Part shown: one piece after another, positions 34,024 through 48,000 of the stretch
Numbering within the stretch: the stretch's first letter is position 1
How the letters are laid out: every line of letters starts with the position of its first letter
Assembly (NCBI GenBank): GCA_050084515.1
Contig: CM114271.1
Span: 54,436,001-54,500,000, forward strand
DNA length: 64,000 nucleotides
From: Blasia pusilla
Taxonomy: Eukaryota; Marchantiophyta; Marchantiopsida; Blasiales
Direction of reading: 5' to 3'
Notes under the pieces: model-generated
What the model was told of the DNA's origin: nothing
Databases searched by the model: none
What the model saw: only the letters and a program-made list of their open reading frames with translations
Translations under genes and position numbers: made by a program

Positions 34024-37000
34024 CATCGAAATTCTCGTTCTTGTAAAACATGAACCATATTCATTCATGGCGATAATTGAAATCCTTACCTCTTTTCGTG
34101 TATGGATCATCTGCATAGCTCTTGATGTAGCTCCAATGACCCCAGAGTCCCTTTGTTGGGGAACTTGCCTCTCAGCGCTGCCTTCCAATTTTCTGGGTGC
34201 AATTTGATTCTCGGCTGTCTTGATTGCCAATGAACTGATAATTGTATCCTGCATCGCATTCAGTCACTTCCGAGCCATTCTTGACCGTGATAGCAATCTC
34301 TTACATTTGCAGAGAATCATAATTGTTTGAATGTTTAAGTTATCAATCTGAACTCTCTTTCTAGCTTCTGACCTGTTAACTTCATAGGAAATCGAAATCT
34401 TGTAGTTTTCTCATTAGTGTCGATTCATACCCCGAAAGCGTACATTCTGAACGGTCCCGATATATATGCACCGAAAGGGAATCTCAGGTACGTCTTATTC
34501 AAATGCCAGCCCTCGGAGCTTACTACAAGAAACCAGATACTTTTACCCTGACGTTAATGTCACAATTTAATGCCATTTACTAGGTTTGCCCTCAACTGAG
34601 CATGACGAATAACAAACGGGGAAAAAGCCAAATTTCAGTCATCCATGCATACATCTGTCCTGATGGGATCCACTGCAGTACTTGTGGCGGACTCGGTCTG
34701 CCACATTATCCGAGCTACCATTCCTTCATACATTCAGTGCTCGAAAGTGATGTGGTGAAATCGCACTGCAGAAGTGTAACGGGCGCAGTCACGTAGAAAA
34801 GAGCCCAGACTGCACAGGTACCAAGGTTCTGCCTCAGTGCTGTGATAACTAACTAGCTAGCCCACTGCATCTCCCCTGTTTTAGCTTGTATTGGTGATTT
34901 CCATGGTCTACGTGTCCCAGAGGTGCAATGCATGCGACTTATAACGAAACGGAGTTTTCTGCCTGCGGGCCCAGGCCGTGAAAGATTCAGGACCACCCAC
35001 CGGAAGGAACCACGGTTTGCTGGGAAAATAAAAGTGGCTGATCGTCCTCAATCTTTATCTTGTGTCCTTCGTTGTGAGCATACATTCTGCGGATACGGAC
35101 CATGCCCGGGTTGTAAAACGTCTGCAGATGCTTGCAACGGATGATCCCCAGATATAAGATATGTTTCATATATCATAATGCATTAATCTGGAGAAATTGG
35201 ACATAGAAAGGGCGTCCAGGAGTGGGGAATGCACGGGGAATCCGATCACCCATGGTTGCTACGGGGACCGATGAAACTCATGCAGTGGGAATTGTTGTGG
35301 CGAACGGTCTATTTCCCGCTGCATGGATAATCCTGTACAGGTCCAGAGTATACTACCGTCTCAGCTTGTAAGTGGTTATAGTGATCTTTAAATAGAGCTA
35401 GTATCTACAAGTGTACATTTTGGGGTGCAATCTTGAAACGCCGCGATCCATGTGCTTCTCCCAGTATGCGAGGTTACGCCGCACAATTCCAACTACCAAC
35501 TTTGAAGCATTACCACGGTATTGGGCCCTGGGGTATCGAGGCAGGCTGCAGTGATATGGAGTGGATCATTGAGCTGGTGTCAATCGCCCCGGATCAAGAA
35601 GAGATTTGGTCTAGTCACAAGCGAAATCCTTCACAATATGAATACGTGGGTTAGAATAATTTCAGTTCAAGTTTTTGGCCTCGAGCCAGGAATTACAGCA
35701 GAATCAGCAACACATATCCGAAATTTACTCTGCACGATAAATAACCTGTTTCACACTCTCTTTACTCCTCGGAGACCGATAACTTTTCCTCTTCTCGTCA
35801 TCCATCCATGGCATCTTGGGAGAACCTATCAGTATGAATATCTTGTAAAATATTTATCAGATTGCACCCTCCAATTCCAGAATACCTCTCCGATTTCGCA
35901 ACCAGCAATGTCGACCACTCGTCAGCAAGAACACATCCTTTTCGCAAGCGTCTGTATAGGGAAACCTCTTTTCCAAGCCCCAACTCGGATCCGTTAGGGA
36001 ACCTGACAAATCTCCAGATCGACATTTAGGAGATAATAATCATGGTTACCGCATTTACCCCACCTCAAATATTGACACAATTCTGGTCTTGTTCTAAGGC
36101 AGATACAGAGGGATTTGTAACCACAACACCCCCTCTCCCAAAACAGTTGTGTGACTCGAGAGAAAACTCTCAACCGACCGATATTGAAAAGGAAAATCAC
36201 GAAGGCTTTCCAGGAAACGCAAAACTGTACTCAAATCTATAAGGTCCACTGCATTTGGTCAGAGATTAACCTGATATATGTGAATATTCAATTCTTCAAT
36301 ACCTTGATTGTTCCAGTTGCAACAGACCGCAACATTGAGGGGAAAAAAAAAAAGTTTAACCGTCGATAACAAACAAAATCTCAGAGGATACAACAAGACA
36401 TCCGAGTCCTGCAAAACGAGAAAATTTGGAAACAGGAAGAAAAACCTAGCCATCGCCTCTCCAAAAGCTATACCTCACGAGTGAAATAAATCAAGAAATC
36501 TCTCGATATTGTTTCGATCTATGCGCCGCTCAAGTGGGAGTACTTGCGTATGTTTACCCTCAAAACTCAGGGATTTTTCCAACGCGTTCCAGACAGATAG
36601 ATATGTAAAACCTTGGACTATCCTGAGCAGAACATCCCCAGCCTCCACAGCTTCATCAGGACTAAATTACTCTCTCTTGTCACGCTTCCAACAGAAGGAG
36701 AGATTGCATGCCTTCTTGCTCGACACTGGAAAGGTATTGAGGACACATATATTTAGAAAATCAGGGAATATTGAACCCGAAGAGTTTGTTCTCTGACAGC
36801 AGTTTCAGATCCACAGACGAAGGAATACGGCCTAATTCAAACTTTCGAGGTTCGAAAAAGGAATTCACCTAGACTCATGCTCCCCATCGGTAGTTGGGAC
36901 AAACGTTTCCAACACCCAGAGTATCTGAAGCAAAGTCCACTTACCTAACGAGCGGAACGTCGAATCATCTGTCGAGCTTGGAGTGGTAGAACTCCAAGTC

Positions 37001-38499
37001 CTAAGAATTGCGAATCCCTCACAAAAGTCCTTGAAGTCACCATCGTAACAATTTTCTCGGATTCGGTAGAGCATGACGAGAGAAAATGGGAGAGATGCAA
37101 TTTCGGTCGAGATAGGATCAATGTCAAGATTCTATTAATGTATGTGTAGAAAGATTATATGAAGATTCTTTATCGGGTTCAATATTATATTGAACCCCAA
37201 AATATAATATCTACCATAATGAACCCCAATATATATAAGATCGAAGTGAGAATTGAATCCGGTGTAACAGCAATTACCGACATTTGAATCTCGACATTGA
37301 CCCCGATTCTCGACATACCAAGCTGTCAATCTTCTAATCGCTAATGTGTTGCTCAACAAAATTTCAAGAGATAAATTGGAACAGGAAGGGAGGTGAACGG
37401 CACCAGCACTAATTTGCAACCTGTTTGCCCCTGTGCGGTCTCCTAGGTCTGTATTTCACTGGGTTGACAAAATTCCTCAGAATCAAATAATGCACGGATG
37501 AAATCTTCAACCAGAGAATGGGAAGCCGAGATTGCTCCGTCCCAATGAAAAACGAGCTCAGTCTGATGTGGAGCGCAGCCGCCAAAAAGTTCCATCCCTC
37601 TTCCTCAGGAAACAACAAGCTTTATGGATGGACAGGAAAATAAACCGCAAACTGGCCAAGTTCAAACGTTCAGACAAGAAAAACGATCTATGTGTGTCCG
37701 TCATTAACCTAACCAGATCAGCTGCTGATCTGGTTGGAGATCGCGTTTCAAATTTGCGTCAATATGCTGGAGGTCCGCTTTCAGGGGCAGCATAGCTCGT
37801 AGACACTTCTTCGCCTTGCGATAGTCATACTCACATCAACTAACTGTAGTTACGACACCTACTATTAAAGAAGATTTTTTGCAGTTGATGCAGAAGCTAC
37901 ATTCTTCCAAATCGTCCTATTTGAAGGTCCGATCAATAAATAAAAAAGGAAAGTTTTGTTGCTCCACTCGTCATTGTCATCTTCTATTAGCCTCCCCACC
38001 GCTTCCTGTGGTTGAAAGTTTGTCAAGAGTATTTTAATTGCATACAAGATCTCCACGCAGGAATTTCACAGTTTACATGTGAAATACTTCACAATTGGAT
38101 TTTCATGTGGAGTGATTCGTTATTTTGTCAATTAAATCGCTAAAACTTGGTCAAACAAAGGACAAATGTATGCGGGTTTGTCGACAGAGGACGTTTGAAG
38201 CTCCATGTCTTCATGGGGCTTCATGGACATGGTGATATTTGTTGATTCGCATTTGCGGCGAGTCGTGGAACGAAATGCCTGATGCAAAACTTGCGCATAT
38301 TGTAGATTCTTGATCGTAAATGTCAGATTATCGTTTTCACAATTATCTCTAACTCTCCCATTGTTTCATTGACGCGAAGAAGTAGCTCTCCCCCTCTCAT
38401 AACTCGTAAGTGAACATTTGTCCCATTATGTTTTCCAAATATATCCATACCTATGAAAGCACGTAGAAATCCGAACCTTTATAGATCCTTGACTAGCTA
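34024..38499. other. Long non-genic region
   Basis: No gene could be supported in 4.5 kb. Frames are short and show no domains. At 37175-37197 there is a perfect hairpin with 10-bp arms (GGGTTCAATA) and a 3-base loop in AT-rich DNA. The phrase CAACAAGACATCCGAGT at about 36391-36408 recurs at 39535-39551, marking a dispersed repeat. The first few hundred bases are the bS20 3' flank. Confidence 0.4.
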
Positions 38500-39103
38500 G
38501 GCTTGTGCTCGAGCGACCGGCGCACGGAATCTTCCTTTCCAAACACCCGAATTCTCACAATTAAAGCGAGCGAAAGCTTGAACTTTCTTAAAATTTTTAC
38601 ATCCTCTTACACGTTCTCGCTCAGGGAATTGCGACTCTGCGAGCGTCCGCTTATCCGGTTCGTGCTCGTGCAACTGGAACGGATTCTTCTCGCCACGCAG
38701 CATCTACCAGCACATCGGGATCGGCAACAACCACTGCAAACTCCATCTCATCCCACCACAACCACCAGTACGGCACCGACTTCGTCCCATCCACCACGAC
38801 CTCATGATCTCCCTTCGCGGCCGATCGTAACTCTGCAAAACATCACAACTCCTGAGTCCTGTGTGCAGCAGTTGTTTCCTCTCCGCTGCGGATGAGCACA
38901 TCCACAGTGTCCTGTCCAAGCGATCTCCTCTCGGAATCCCCCTCCAATTCTCACAGCCAAACAAACAATTGTCCGCTCACTCGCAGGCTCGCAACTGCAG
39001 CGCCACGGGAAGTGCGAGGCAGCGCTGCTCAAACAAGAAAGAGCGCTGCGGGACTCGTTACGGCACTCGCCGCGGAATTACAAGAATACGGGCTACTCAA
39101 AAG
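38500..39103. other. GC-rich block with overlapping open frames
   Basis: Frames are open on both strands (plus 38503-38895 and 38861-39208; minus 38704-38964 and 38802-39032). None has a domain or splice pattern that I recognise, so I make no coding call. The block ends abruptly at the hairpin 39104-39172. Confidence 0.3.
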
Positions 39104-39172
39104 CGCGCGGTGGGTCTCATTTCGGGGCAGTTCCCGTTAACGAAACTGCCCCGAAATGAGACCCACCGCGCG
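39104..39172. repeat. Perfect 29-bp inverted repeat (hairpin) at a composition boundary
   Basis: Arms 39104-39132 and 39144-39172 are exact reverse complements. They contain GGTGGGTCTCATTTCGGGGC. The 11-base loop itself holds the palindrome CGTTAACG. DNA to the left is GC-rich and to the right strongly AT-rich. Such a perfect stem means a very recent foldback, a transposon terminus or an assembly artefact. Confidence 0.95.
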
Positions 39173-39205
39173 TGTTTTCTTGATTTGCATATTTACTTCT
39201 CTGCA

Positions 39206-39529
39206 TGACATGTGGCAAATGGATAGAAAAAAATAAAATATGTTATAAATATCAGATTTTTTTTTATATTATTATTAGGAAATTTCTTCTTGATTTAGAC
39301 CTCTTCCCCATTGGACATGTGTCAATCAAATTGGAGTTATTTTTTCTTCACCCTAAAATATGTGCATAAGGGCCTTTTTTACATTCTTCCGAGGCTTCTG
39401 ATCGGTTATGGTTGAAGAGAGCTAATGATGGAGATTTTTAAATTTACATGTGCGGAGCATAAGCACCTCACTAGTATGACATGTGGCAAATGGGTAGCAA
39501 GAAAATAAAATATGTTGTAAATATCAGAG
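39206..39529. repeat. Direct repeat pair of about 50 bp
   Basis: TGACATGTGGCAAATGG followed by AAAATAAAATATGTT and AAATATCAG occurs at 39206 and 39477, 271 bp apart, with few changes. It may be remnants of a small element's long terminal repeats or a segmental duplication. Confidence 0.55.
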
Positions 39530-42148
39530 GATGCAACAAGACATCCGAGTTGGAGTTAGAATTTTGTACATTTTGAATGTTTGTCTAATAATATCGAAGG
39601 TATGAGGTGTTTCTACGAGGGTAGGTCTAATCGAATGTTCATGACAAGTATAGTAACTTCAAATGCTCTATTTTACCATTGAAATGATTGAGAGAATGAC
39701 GAGTCATTGGTATTTCCCTCCAAGGTGGACCAATATGTAGAACGTCCATCTTTAGAGAGATGGAAGTGTGTAACGACACATGTTTCTTGTAATCGACATG
39801 CCCTCCAAGAGGTGGGTAGAGTGTGAACTAATATAGACCCAAAGATAGTTTTCATGACTTTAGAGAGACGGGGGAGATAACATTGAGCCCTAGAGAAGTC
39901 CGTCATAGTTCCTATTATAGGGATCATGGTAACCTGCTACCTTGAAGGTGATTTACTACCTTGGAAGCAACCTATGTGTATAGATCATCATGTCCTTCCA
40001 TAGATGTGTCTTGTGGCAAATTTAGGTGCCTTGATGGTAGGTGATGTCACTTGTACATGTGGAGCTTCGTGTGATATGTCATTAGGGAGAGTGTCCTCTT
40101 GTGTGAGGCCTTTCCTTTATATATTTACACTTAGTTCATGTGGAAAAGAAGTTGTGTCATACCATTTAAGGTTGAGTGCATTATGTACTTTTGGTCCTTT
40201 ATGACATGCTTGAGATGGATAACCTATGCACACATGTTATGATAGAGTTGCTAAGAGGGGGTGATGCTCATGTATTGAGCCTCAATTATCTTGAGTAAGA
40301 GAGGACTAAGATCGATGTGTGAAGATCACACATTTATATTTGGTTGTGTGTTGATTCGCAGAATTGAAGAACCACGAATATCTCCTCTACATAATCTAAT
40401 GGAAAATTTACATTCAATATTAAGATGGATCACATGTATTAGTATTCTTTGCATTTGAAGGCAATGACCAAAGGGATTTCCCATACCAAATAGTGGGAAT
40501 ACTCATGTATGCGCCACCAATCTCAATGGCTATCTCTTGAATTTTGGATTTGGCCAAAAGTGTTTTTCACAAATTGTGATAGCTTTCAAGGGCCAACTAT
40601 CTCCTCATGAGCCTCATATATAGCCCCTCCACTTGGCCCCACTGTCTAATCTTGGTCAATTATAACTAATGTGGTATTTATCATGCGCATACACGTCTTT
40701 CATACTCTTCACTTTCAAATTTATCTTGACTTCCTCATGGGATAGCTTGAACTTACAATTTTAAAAGATACCAAAGTAACAAATGCAAGATCTCTTGAAC
40801 TTCATGTCACTTCCATCCCTTTTTTTTATATCATTATAATTATGAATAGTATAATATTTTATCAAAATATGGCAAGGATGTGCTACACTCATTGTTTATA
40901 GATAGAACATGTTCTTCAACTATGTTGAGTTGTTCTTGAGGCTCCATGTACTGGAAATCAAGAGCCTCAAATTTTTTAATTACATCCTTATAGATATGCA
41001 TTAGGAAAATATCATGTTTGAAAATTGGGCTTGTAATCAAAGGCAATGGAATCTTATATTTTAAAGACACTATCACACTATTTTATGCGCCACCAATCGC
41101 AATGGCTATCTCTTGAATTTTGGATTTTGACATGGATCAGTGTCTTTACAACATCATTTGGTACATTTTTATAGCCGTGCAAAATTTTTATTTTGTGTTG
41201 TTGATTCGCAATGTAGATGTAGTTGGATTGGATCACCATTTCATGAAAATAGAGTAGTTTTCCGTCTAACATGTATGGAGAAAATATGAAGGAAAAAAAG
41301 GGGTCAAATTACTATGTAAAGAAAATCAAAGTCATGGCAACATAAGATTGCAAGAATCATATTTGAGAAACGAGGAGCCTCCTTTGATGAAATGATTATT
41401 GCAAAGACATTGGAGATATACATTTGCAAACTTATGCATGTCGAAAGCATGTCCAACTGAGATTGGAAACTTATCAAGGACTTATAAACATTGTTAAAAA
41501 AATGTAAGCATATTGTGAAAGGAAATTATTGAAGAAGTTGAGAGAGTGGTTAAAAAAAAGGATGTGCATCGAAAGGAAATGCATGAGTAGTTGCATTTTG
41601 AAAGTAAAGGATGTTGTCATGAAAGGTGTATGCAACTAGAAAAATAATTTTAAATGTATATATGTTTTGGCATAAGTATTCTTATGCTAAAATGTGTCAA
41701 AACTATTATTTCTTAGGAAAGTAGTATGATGTTCAACCAGAAAACATCATGCTAGAAAAGTGCGTTTAAGGACAACAAATATCCTATGTATCTTTGATGA
41801 AGGCAATTTTTTTCCCGATATGTGAATAGATTTAATCGCATGAAAAAATATAGACATGATGTTAGTTGAATACAATGAATAGATCATTAAGGTGACATAA
41901 ATAAAATAAAATAGGAAAGAAAATAATGTGTGTGAAGATCAACAGTAAGAAGGTGGATAAAGATTCAGTTTACTTTTAAGCTTTTAATTACACCTACACT
42001 TGTTGGGTGACTTAGATAAAATAGGTGTTTAATACATGATGTTATTAACTATGTCAGATAATATTGGAGATAGGTTTCCTAATCTAAGAACATGAGGAGA
42101 AGGTTGGCTAAGGCTAACATAATCTTGAGGAGCATGAGTGTTGTGTAA

Positions 42149-42157
<9 letters not shown>

Positions 42158-42199
<42 letters not shown>
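42158..42199. repeat. (GA)n microsatellite
   Basis: About 21 perfect GA dinucleotides after a short GT run, within the AT-rich region. Confidence 0.95.
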
Positions 42200-42203
<4 letters not shown>

Positions 42204-42999
42204 TTTACCATTTGATATGCTTCAATTTATAATAATATAATTTTGGTATCAATTGAATTAGGAATAGATCATTTTTCAACTAATCTTCTTGAGTAGTCTG
42301 GATAACTCAACATTCATGCTTCAAGATTGTGAAAGGGGGGAATTTTTGAGCGTGATTATACGTACACTGATAAACACATTTTCTATGTGTACCCTAAAAG
42401 TAGCGCACACATGCAAGTGTAATCCTCTAGTAGAATGTATCATGCAATAGAATAAAACCATCCCATGATATAGAAGTACATTTTAGAATAAAGATGTAGT
42501 AATTTATTTCAATTCAAAGTAGAAATTACATTTGAGTCTCGATATATGGTTAGAACTAGAAAATGTTGATATGTCCACTCTAATCCATAGTACATAGGAT
42601 TGGATATCTTTACTTGAAGCATAAGGATATGGTCTTTTTTTATATATCAAATAATCATATGAATTCATTCCGTGTTAATATTAATTATTATTTTTATTCA
42701 TGTTCTCCACTCAATATTACTCTCCCGTATTGTATTAACTCTTTTATTAGCGGTTATTAACCAATAATTAATACTCTTTTATTGCCCGTGTGATAAAAAT
42801 TCCCTCAATTTAATTAGTAACATATGTAAATCACAAAAGACCCTTGGAAAGACCCATGTCCGTAATAAAAAACCCTTAAAAAATAGGCGTCAACACCGAG
42901 AAAGAAAAGATATCTTTTAATTATATAAATAATTAGACAAAAAATAATAACCAAAAAACTTATGATGTATTACCACATTTACGTAATAAAATTATTCCG

Positions 43000-45009
43000 A
43001 GAAATAGCAGCATGACCGGCGGTTTTCGCAGTGGCGTGTGTTGGATATACCGCGAAGCGCGGCGATGTCAAGAGCCGACATTATGCGAGTCCATGATCAT
43101 GATGATGGCCAGCTAAGAGATGACCCACATGTGGTGTCCACTGCTGACATGTGCGACCTCATGGATGCATGTTGGTGATATCGCCCCTTCAGGCGATCCA
43201 TCCATAGATGCCTCCAGTGGCCCCGCATGGCTCATGAGCTCCACGGACGGCATCCCATCCACGCACATCATCATGAGGCATCGCATAGCGAGCCTCTTAA
43301 CGTTTATAGAGAACCGCATTCCGTCCTGGACGACCCTCTTCCTCGACTAGCGTTCTTACGCTCGTGAGCTGACGCACCGGAAAGAGGGAGCGACGCCCGA
43401 ACAATAAAAAGGGAGGGGGTGACGGCAAACCCGTCGGGAGAAAGAGGCGGTCCGGGACCCACGGAAGCGGATACGTGGTGGGGCGCACGGCTCGAAGGCC
43501 TCCGGTTGGGCTAGGGCATGGAGGAGCCCAGGGAGGGTAACAGTTATAGAGCCTGCGGGGAAGGAAGGAGCCGCTCCCTCTCTCTCTCTCTCGCTCTGGG
43601 GTAGGACCGGCGCGGCGGGGGGGAAGGGAAGGGAGGCGCGGAGCGGGAGGGGAGAACTCCAGACGACGGAGGAGGGGGAGCGCGACGGGAGACGCACGGG
43701 AGCGGGAAGGAAATGCCCGCAGGCGCAGGCGTTTTGTTTGGTCAATTATTAAATGTTTCTGCGCTTTCGCTCGTCCTCCCCTGTGTCTCCTCCTCTCCCG
43801 CGTAGGCAGACCGTACCGTAAAACCTGTTTTCTTGCCTGTTGAGTTGCCACAGAGAACGAGGTGGAGGGGAGGGGACGCTGCGGAATTGGAGGTGGCAGG
43901 ACGGATTGATACAGTGGGAGCGAGAGAGGTGCGGATTGGGGATTGATGCGGGAAGAGGAGGGGGAGACGAACGGATTGATGGGGCGGAGGAGGCCGGGAT
44001 CGATCGATCGGAGGCTTTTGGCGCGTCTTTTGTACGCTGGAGCGAAGGAGGGATAGTTTGGGAGGAAGAGACTGTGGATGCGGAGGTGGCTTTGTCCTTT
44101 TCTTTGAGCGGAGTGGAGGAGGAGGAGGAGGAGGAGGAGGAGCGTTCGCTTGCAGGCTGGAAAGGTTGTTGCGTGGAAGGCGCCCAATTGTAGGAAGGGA
44201 CACTCGTGTTTGCGGTCGGGGTTTCGCTTTCTTTCTCGCTGTTCGCAAGGAGGCCGTTTGTTGCGTGCGAAGGCGATTAGCCGTGGTGTTCGATTGGTGG
44301 CGTTGAGGGAAGTATCGACAGGGGCGCAGCGAAAAGCCTGCTTCCGATGTTGCCTTGAAGAAAAGACACGAGGAAACGGCCGGGCGAAGGTGGAGTGTTT
44401 CGTGCGGGCAGAGAGGCGGGATAGGATAGACATGCGTGGAGGCGTGGGGGTTGGAAAGGAGGAGAACGTAAAGGGGATTACTTGAGAAAGAAGAAGGTGT
44501 GTTGGCTGCGACCAGTACTGTGAATATTGGAGGGTTTCGACCACCCGTCAAATTTTCCTTTTTTTTATTTTAAAATTTAGTTTTTTCCCCGATTAGTTTT
44601 GCATTGCCTTTCTGGGGTCCATGTAAAGGTCTCAGGAGCGACATTCTATTTACCGCACGGAGTTGACAGAGCTTCAATTGCAGAGATGTCCCAACGGTAC
44701 GTATACCAAACATGACGCTGTGTTCGTTCCCGGAGACGTGAGTGCCAACAACATACAACTGGGAGTCTCTACTGGTGGTTATTGATGCAGCGAGACGGTC
44801 CATTCCAATTCTTATTGTTACTAGGTTTCCAGGGAATAGCAAGACTGAATTGGTGGAGCTCCAAGATGAATTGCGGAAAGACAGCGCGGAAATGGAACTT
44901 CCCAGGAATGGTTGACAGAAAGTGGCACTTAAACTAGTCTCTTTCGTGTGCTCTCGTTGGTCGAATAAAGGCTTGGTTGCGTGGTCGTGCTCGTTAGCCC
45001 TTGGTCGAA
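43000..45009. other. GC-rich upstream region of the U-box gene
   Basis: From about 43,300 to 44,550 the DNA is GC-rich with a (GGA)8-like tract near 44118-44142 and CT runs near 43578-43596. Stops are rare, so long frames overlap in several registers: minus 43297-44544 (415 codons) and minus 43742-44551 (269 codons). Their products are Pro/Arg/Leu/Ser-rich low-complexity sequence without domains. I take this block as promoter and 5' leader of the U-box gene at 45010. It may include a leader intron. Confidence 0.4.
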
Positions 45010-48000
45010 ATGGGATCCGAGGAGCTTGATATGGTAGGCGGGGGACCTTCTCAAAGAGTAGACATAGCACTGAATTCTCTCACAGGCAGGGGCGTACAGT
45101 CGGATCAGTTCTCGAGAAACTTACCTGGGCCTAAGAGAGCCGAGCCACCCAAGAAGCCTCGTCCTGGGGATGGATTTGGAGATTACGCGGATCCACAAAA
45201 GTTCATTGGCAGGGATAGGCCAGGGTTTTTACAAAACGCAGAGAGGGATTATCGGGATGGAGGGGAAGGGTTTCATCTGGAACATAGGGTACAGAAAGAT
45301 AACGGAGGAGATGGGGACGAGCGAAAGAACGTCTATGGCGGAAATCAAATGAGCGGCATGAGTGTCGGACGGGAGCAGGAATGGGGAGGCGGGGAGAGAG
45401 ATGGAGTTGGTGGAGAAAACGATTACAGAGATATGGTTGTCGTACGAGCGGAAGTCGGCGAGGTTTCCCAAAGCGAAGGAACCGAAGAGGAGGATGAAGA
45501 TGACGGCGATTTGGATGGAGAAGGGGAAGAGGGTACAGGTGGAGACAGGGGCAGAGAAATTGTGCTCGGAGATAGAGCCATCGCACATCCGCAACTGTCA
45601 CTCGAGGGTCGTATGAGACAAGAGTCTATGATGGCACCAAGAGGTGTTGAAGGCTTTCAACGACCTAGTTCAGACAGAGATCGAGCGCTCAAAGCTCCTA
45701 CATCTGGTTCCCCGCCCTTCGGAATGTACCTACAGCCCTCACCGGGGGGATTGCCTTTTATTAACTACCAGCAAGCATCTCCGTCCGGGGCTCATTTGAC
45801 GACTCATGTGGAAGCCAATTCCTCTCAAAATGGCGGGGTTGGAGTTGGAGGAGTGGGATCAGGAAGTATATCTGGGACTTACGGTGCGAGGGAAGGGGGT
45901 ATTTCGAGAGACTCTTATGCTAAGAGCCTTGCCGCGAGGGAGTGTGGGATGGGCAGCTCTCTGCATGATCAGCAAAATCAGGGACACCTCCACGAGAGCC
46001 TTCAATCATCGGAAGGAAACTACTACACTTGTCTCCTAAACTCTACCGGATCTAATAACAATAACGCTCAGAAAACTCAAGATATGGGAAACGACGTTGG
46101 AGGCCCGGGTCCGAAGCGCAATGCACGAATGATGGAGTCACCATCTACAGCGGAGCCTTCGTTACGACGCATCCTCTCTGATCCTATTACGTAATATATC
46201 TGCCAGTTCATCTGAGGTTCATGAATGTTGATGGTTGTTGTGGCGGTGATATTAGCCGAGCCCCTATAATTTTTGTGTTCACGATCTTCAAACATGGGGC
46301 ATTTCATGATGGAATATAATGGTTCCTACAAGCATTTCATGATGGAATATAATGGTCCCGATTTTGGAAGACCGTGGTTCCTCAATCATTTCAATCATAC
46401 CCGGCTATTTGCAATCTGCTTGATTTTAGATCCCCTCCTTTTTTCTTTGTGTCACGTAGTCAGTTGAGGGTTCAGATTTGGAAGTACGAGCATTTTTTCT
46501 TGAATGGAAGGTTGGTAGACTTACGGTGTTTCAAGATATTACGACCAAAGGAGAACTCCTTGTCCAAAGGAGTTCGGAGTGGAATCATGAAATGTTTGGT
46601 ACAAGAAGCCTGCCTGGTCTGAAGCATTTCCAATCAGTCCGGCATTTCTGCTGCAGTGTTGATATATATATCTTGAAGTTGATCAATTTCACCATAGTCT
46701 ATTGTTTGAATGTGATGGATGATTCCTGATACTGTAAGCTTCTGTTTCTCTTAGGGGGCAGTTGATGGAGGATGCATCCATCTTCGCATGCGGGCATTCC
46801 TTCGGTAATGCTGGATTACAGCGGGTTATGGAGACAGTAAGTCTTGTTTTCTTGCTCTGGATTCTCTAATTAGTTTTACCTCTTTAATGAAGTCTACAGG
46901 GGATTCTTTCTACTCTCAATGATCGATACATAAGAAAATGTTCAGAAGTATATAATTATGACCTACAGCCTTGATTGATAACCTGTGTATACTTGTGACG
47001 TACGTGCAGAGTGTTTGCATCACATGTGGAGCATCTGTCAGACCAACATCAATGGCCCCTAATTATGGTATGATCCTGACTGGCCTGCAAACAGTTATTC
47101 ATGGGAGATTGTGACCGATTTTCATAAGTCTTGCTGTAGTCGGCAAGAAAAGCCACCTTCAGAGCAAAACTTTTATCTCCTAAACCATCCAGAACGTAAT
47201 GTAATTTCAGTTAGTGAGATATTGTTAGGCTTCTTATGAATGAACCAAGCTTATGTACGGATGTGAATATGAAGAATCTTCATGGAAGATATCAATGCTG
47301 CTCAATTTGACTTCTAGCCTTATGTGTATCTCACATTTCTTTTGTTAACCTTGGTTAACCTACTCTTGTCATTAATTCAATGCCCAACTGTGGAGTGCAG
47401 CTCTAAGAGCTGCTGTGCAGGCTTACAAACGTGAGGAAGAATCCTCTGTGCCTAAATTAGCAAAGCGGAGAAGGGATCGGCCTGACCAGGTAAGAAAACT
47501 CGCTTGAATTTTTGGCACTCTTGAGAGTGCCAAATGTAGAGGGTGTCAGGGAGAAGGCTGCTTTTAACTAGTTTGTCAATTATTCTCTGCGATGGACATC
47601 TCCAAATTTCAGATAAACAATGTCTGTGATGTCCAGGATCAAGGCACTCCAGGGGAACAGCAGCCTTCTTCAGATGGCAGCCGATCAAAGGGTGTGCAAT
47701 TTCCATTTTCAGTTAGTGATCGTGTACGGATCAAGGTTAGTGGACCAGGCTAAGTTACTCCCTCACTCGTCCTCTTGCTTTATGTTCAATTGCCAAGGTA
47801 CTGCAAGTTTTCACAGGTCAACTCGCTGCTATACAGACAAGTGCTTTACAGGTCCATGACTGACAGTGGTGCACGTCATAGAATCTTGAAGAGTGCGTAT
47901 TTATAGTATTTGTTGTTAATAAAAGTAATGTGCTCGTAAACTTGGTATATTTGAAGTAAAATATCAATCAAACGCATTTTCCAGAGTTCTAAGTCTGCGA

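Larger units (their letters stand above)
39173..42999. other. AT-rich decayed DNA, possible dead coding remnants
   Basis: Strongly AT-rich with no intact gene. A 44-bp block (TATGCGCCACCAATCnCAAT and onward) is present at 40508-40551 and 41084-41127 with one mismatch. Two minus-strand frames at 40840-41272 read like worn protein sequence (HKIKILHGYKNVPNDVV, FEALDFQYMEPQEQLNIVEE) but match no family that I know. They may be a dead transposon gene. Confidence 0.35.

Noticed and set aside
43297-44544. 415-codon minus-strand open frame
   Set aside because: Low-complexity Pro/Arg/Leu/Ser-rich product, overlaps another long frame on the same strand, and lies in GC-rich stop-poor DNA upstream of a real gene.
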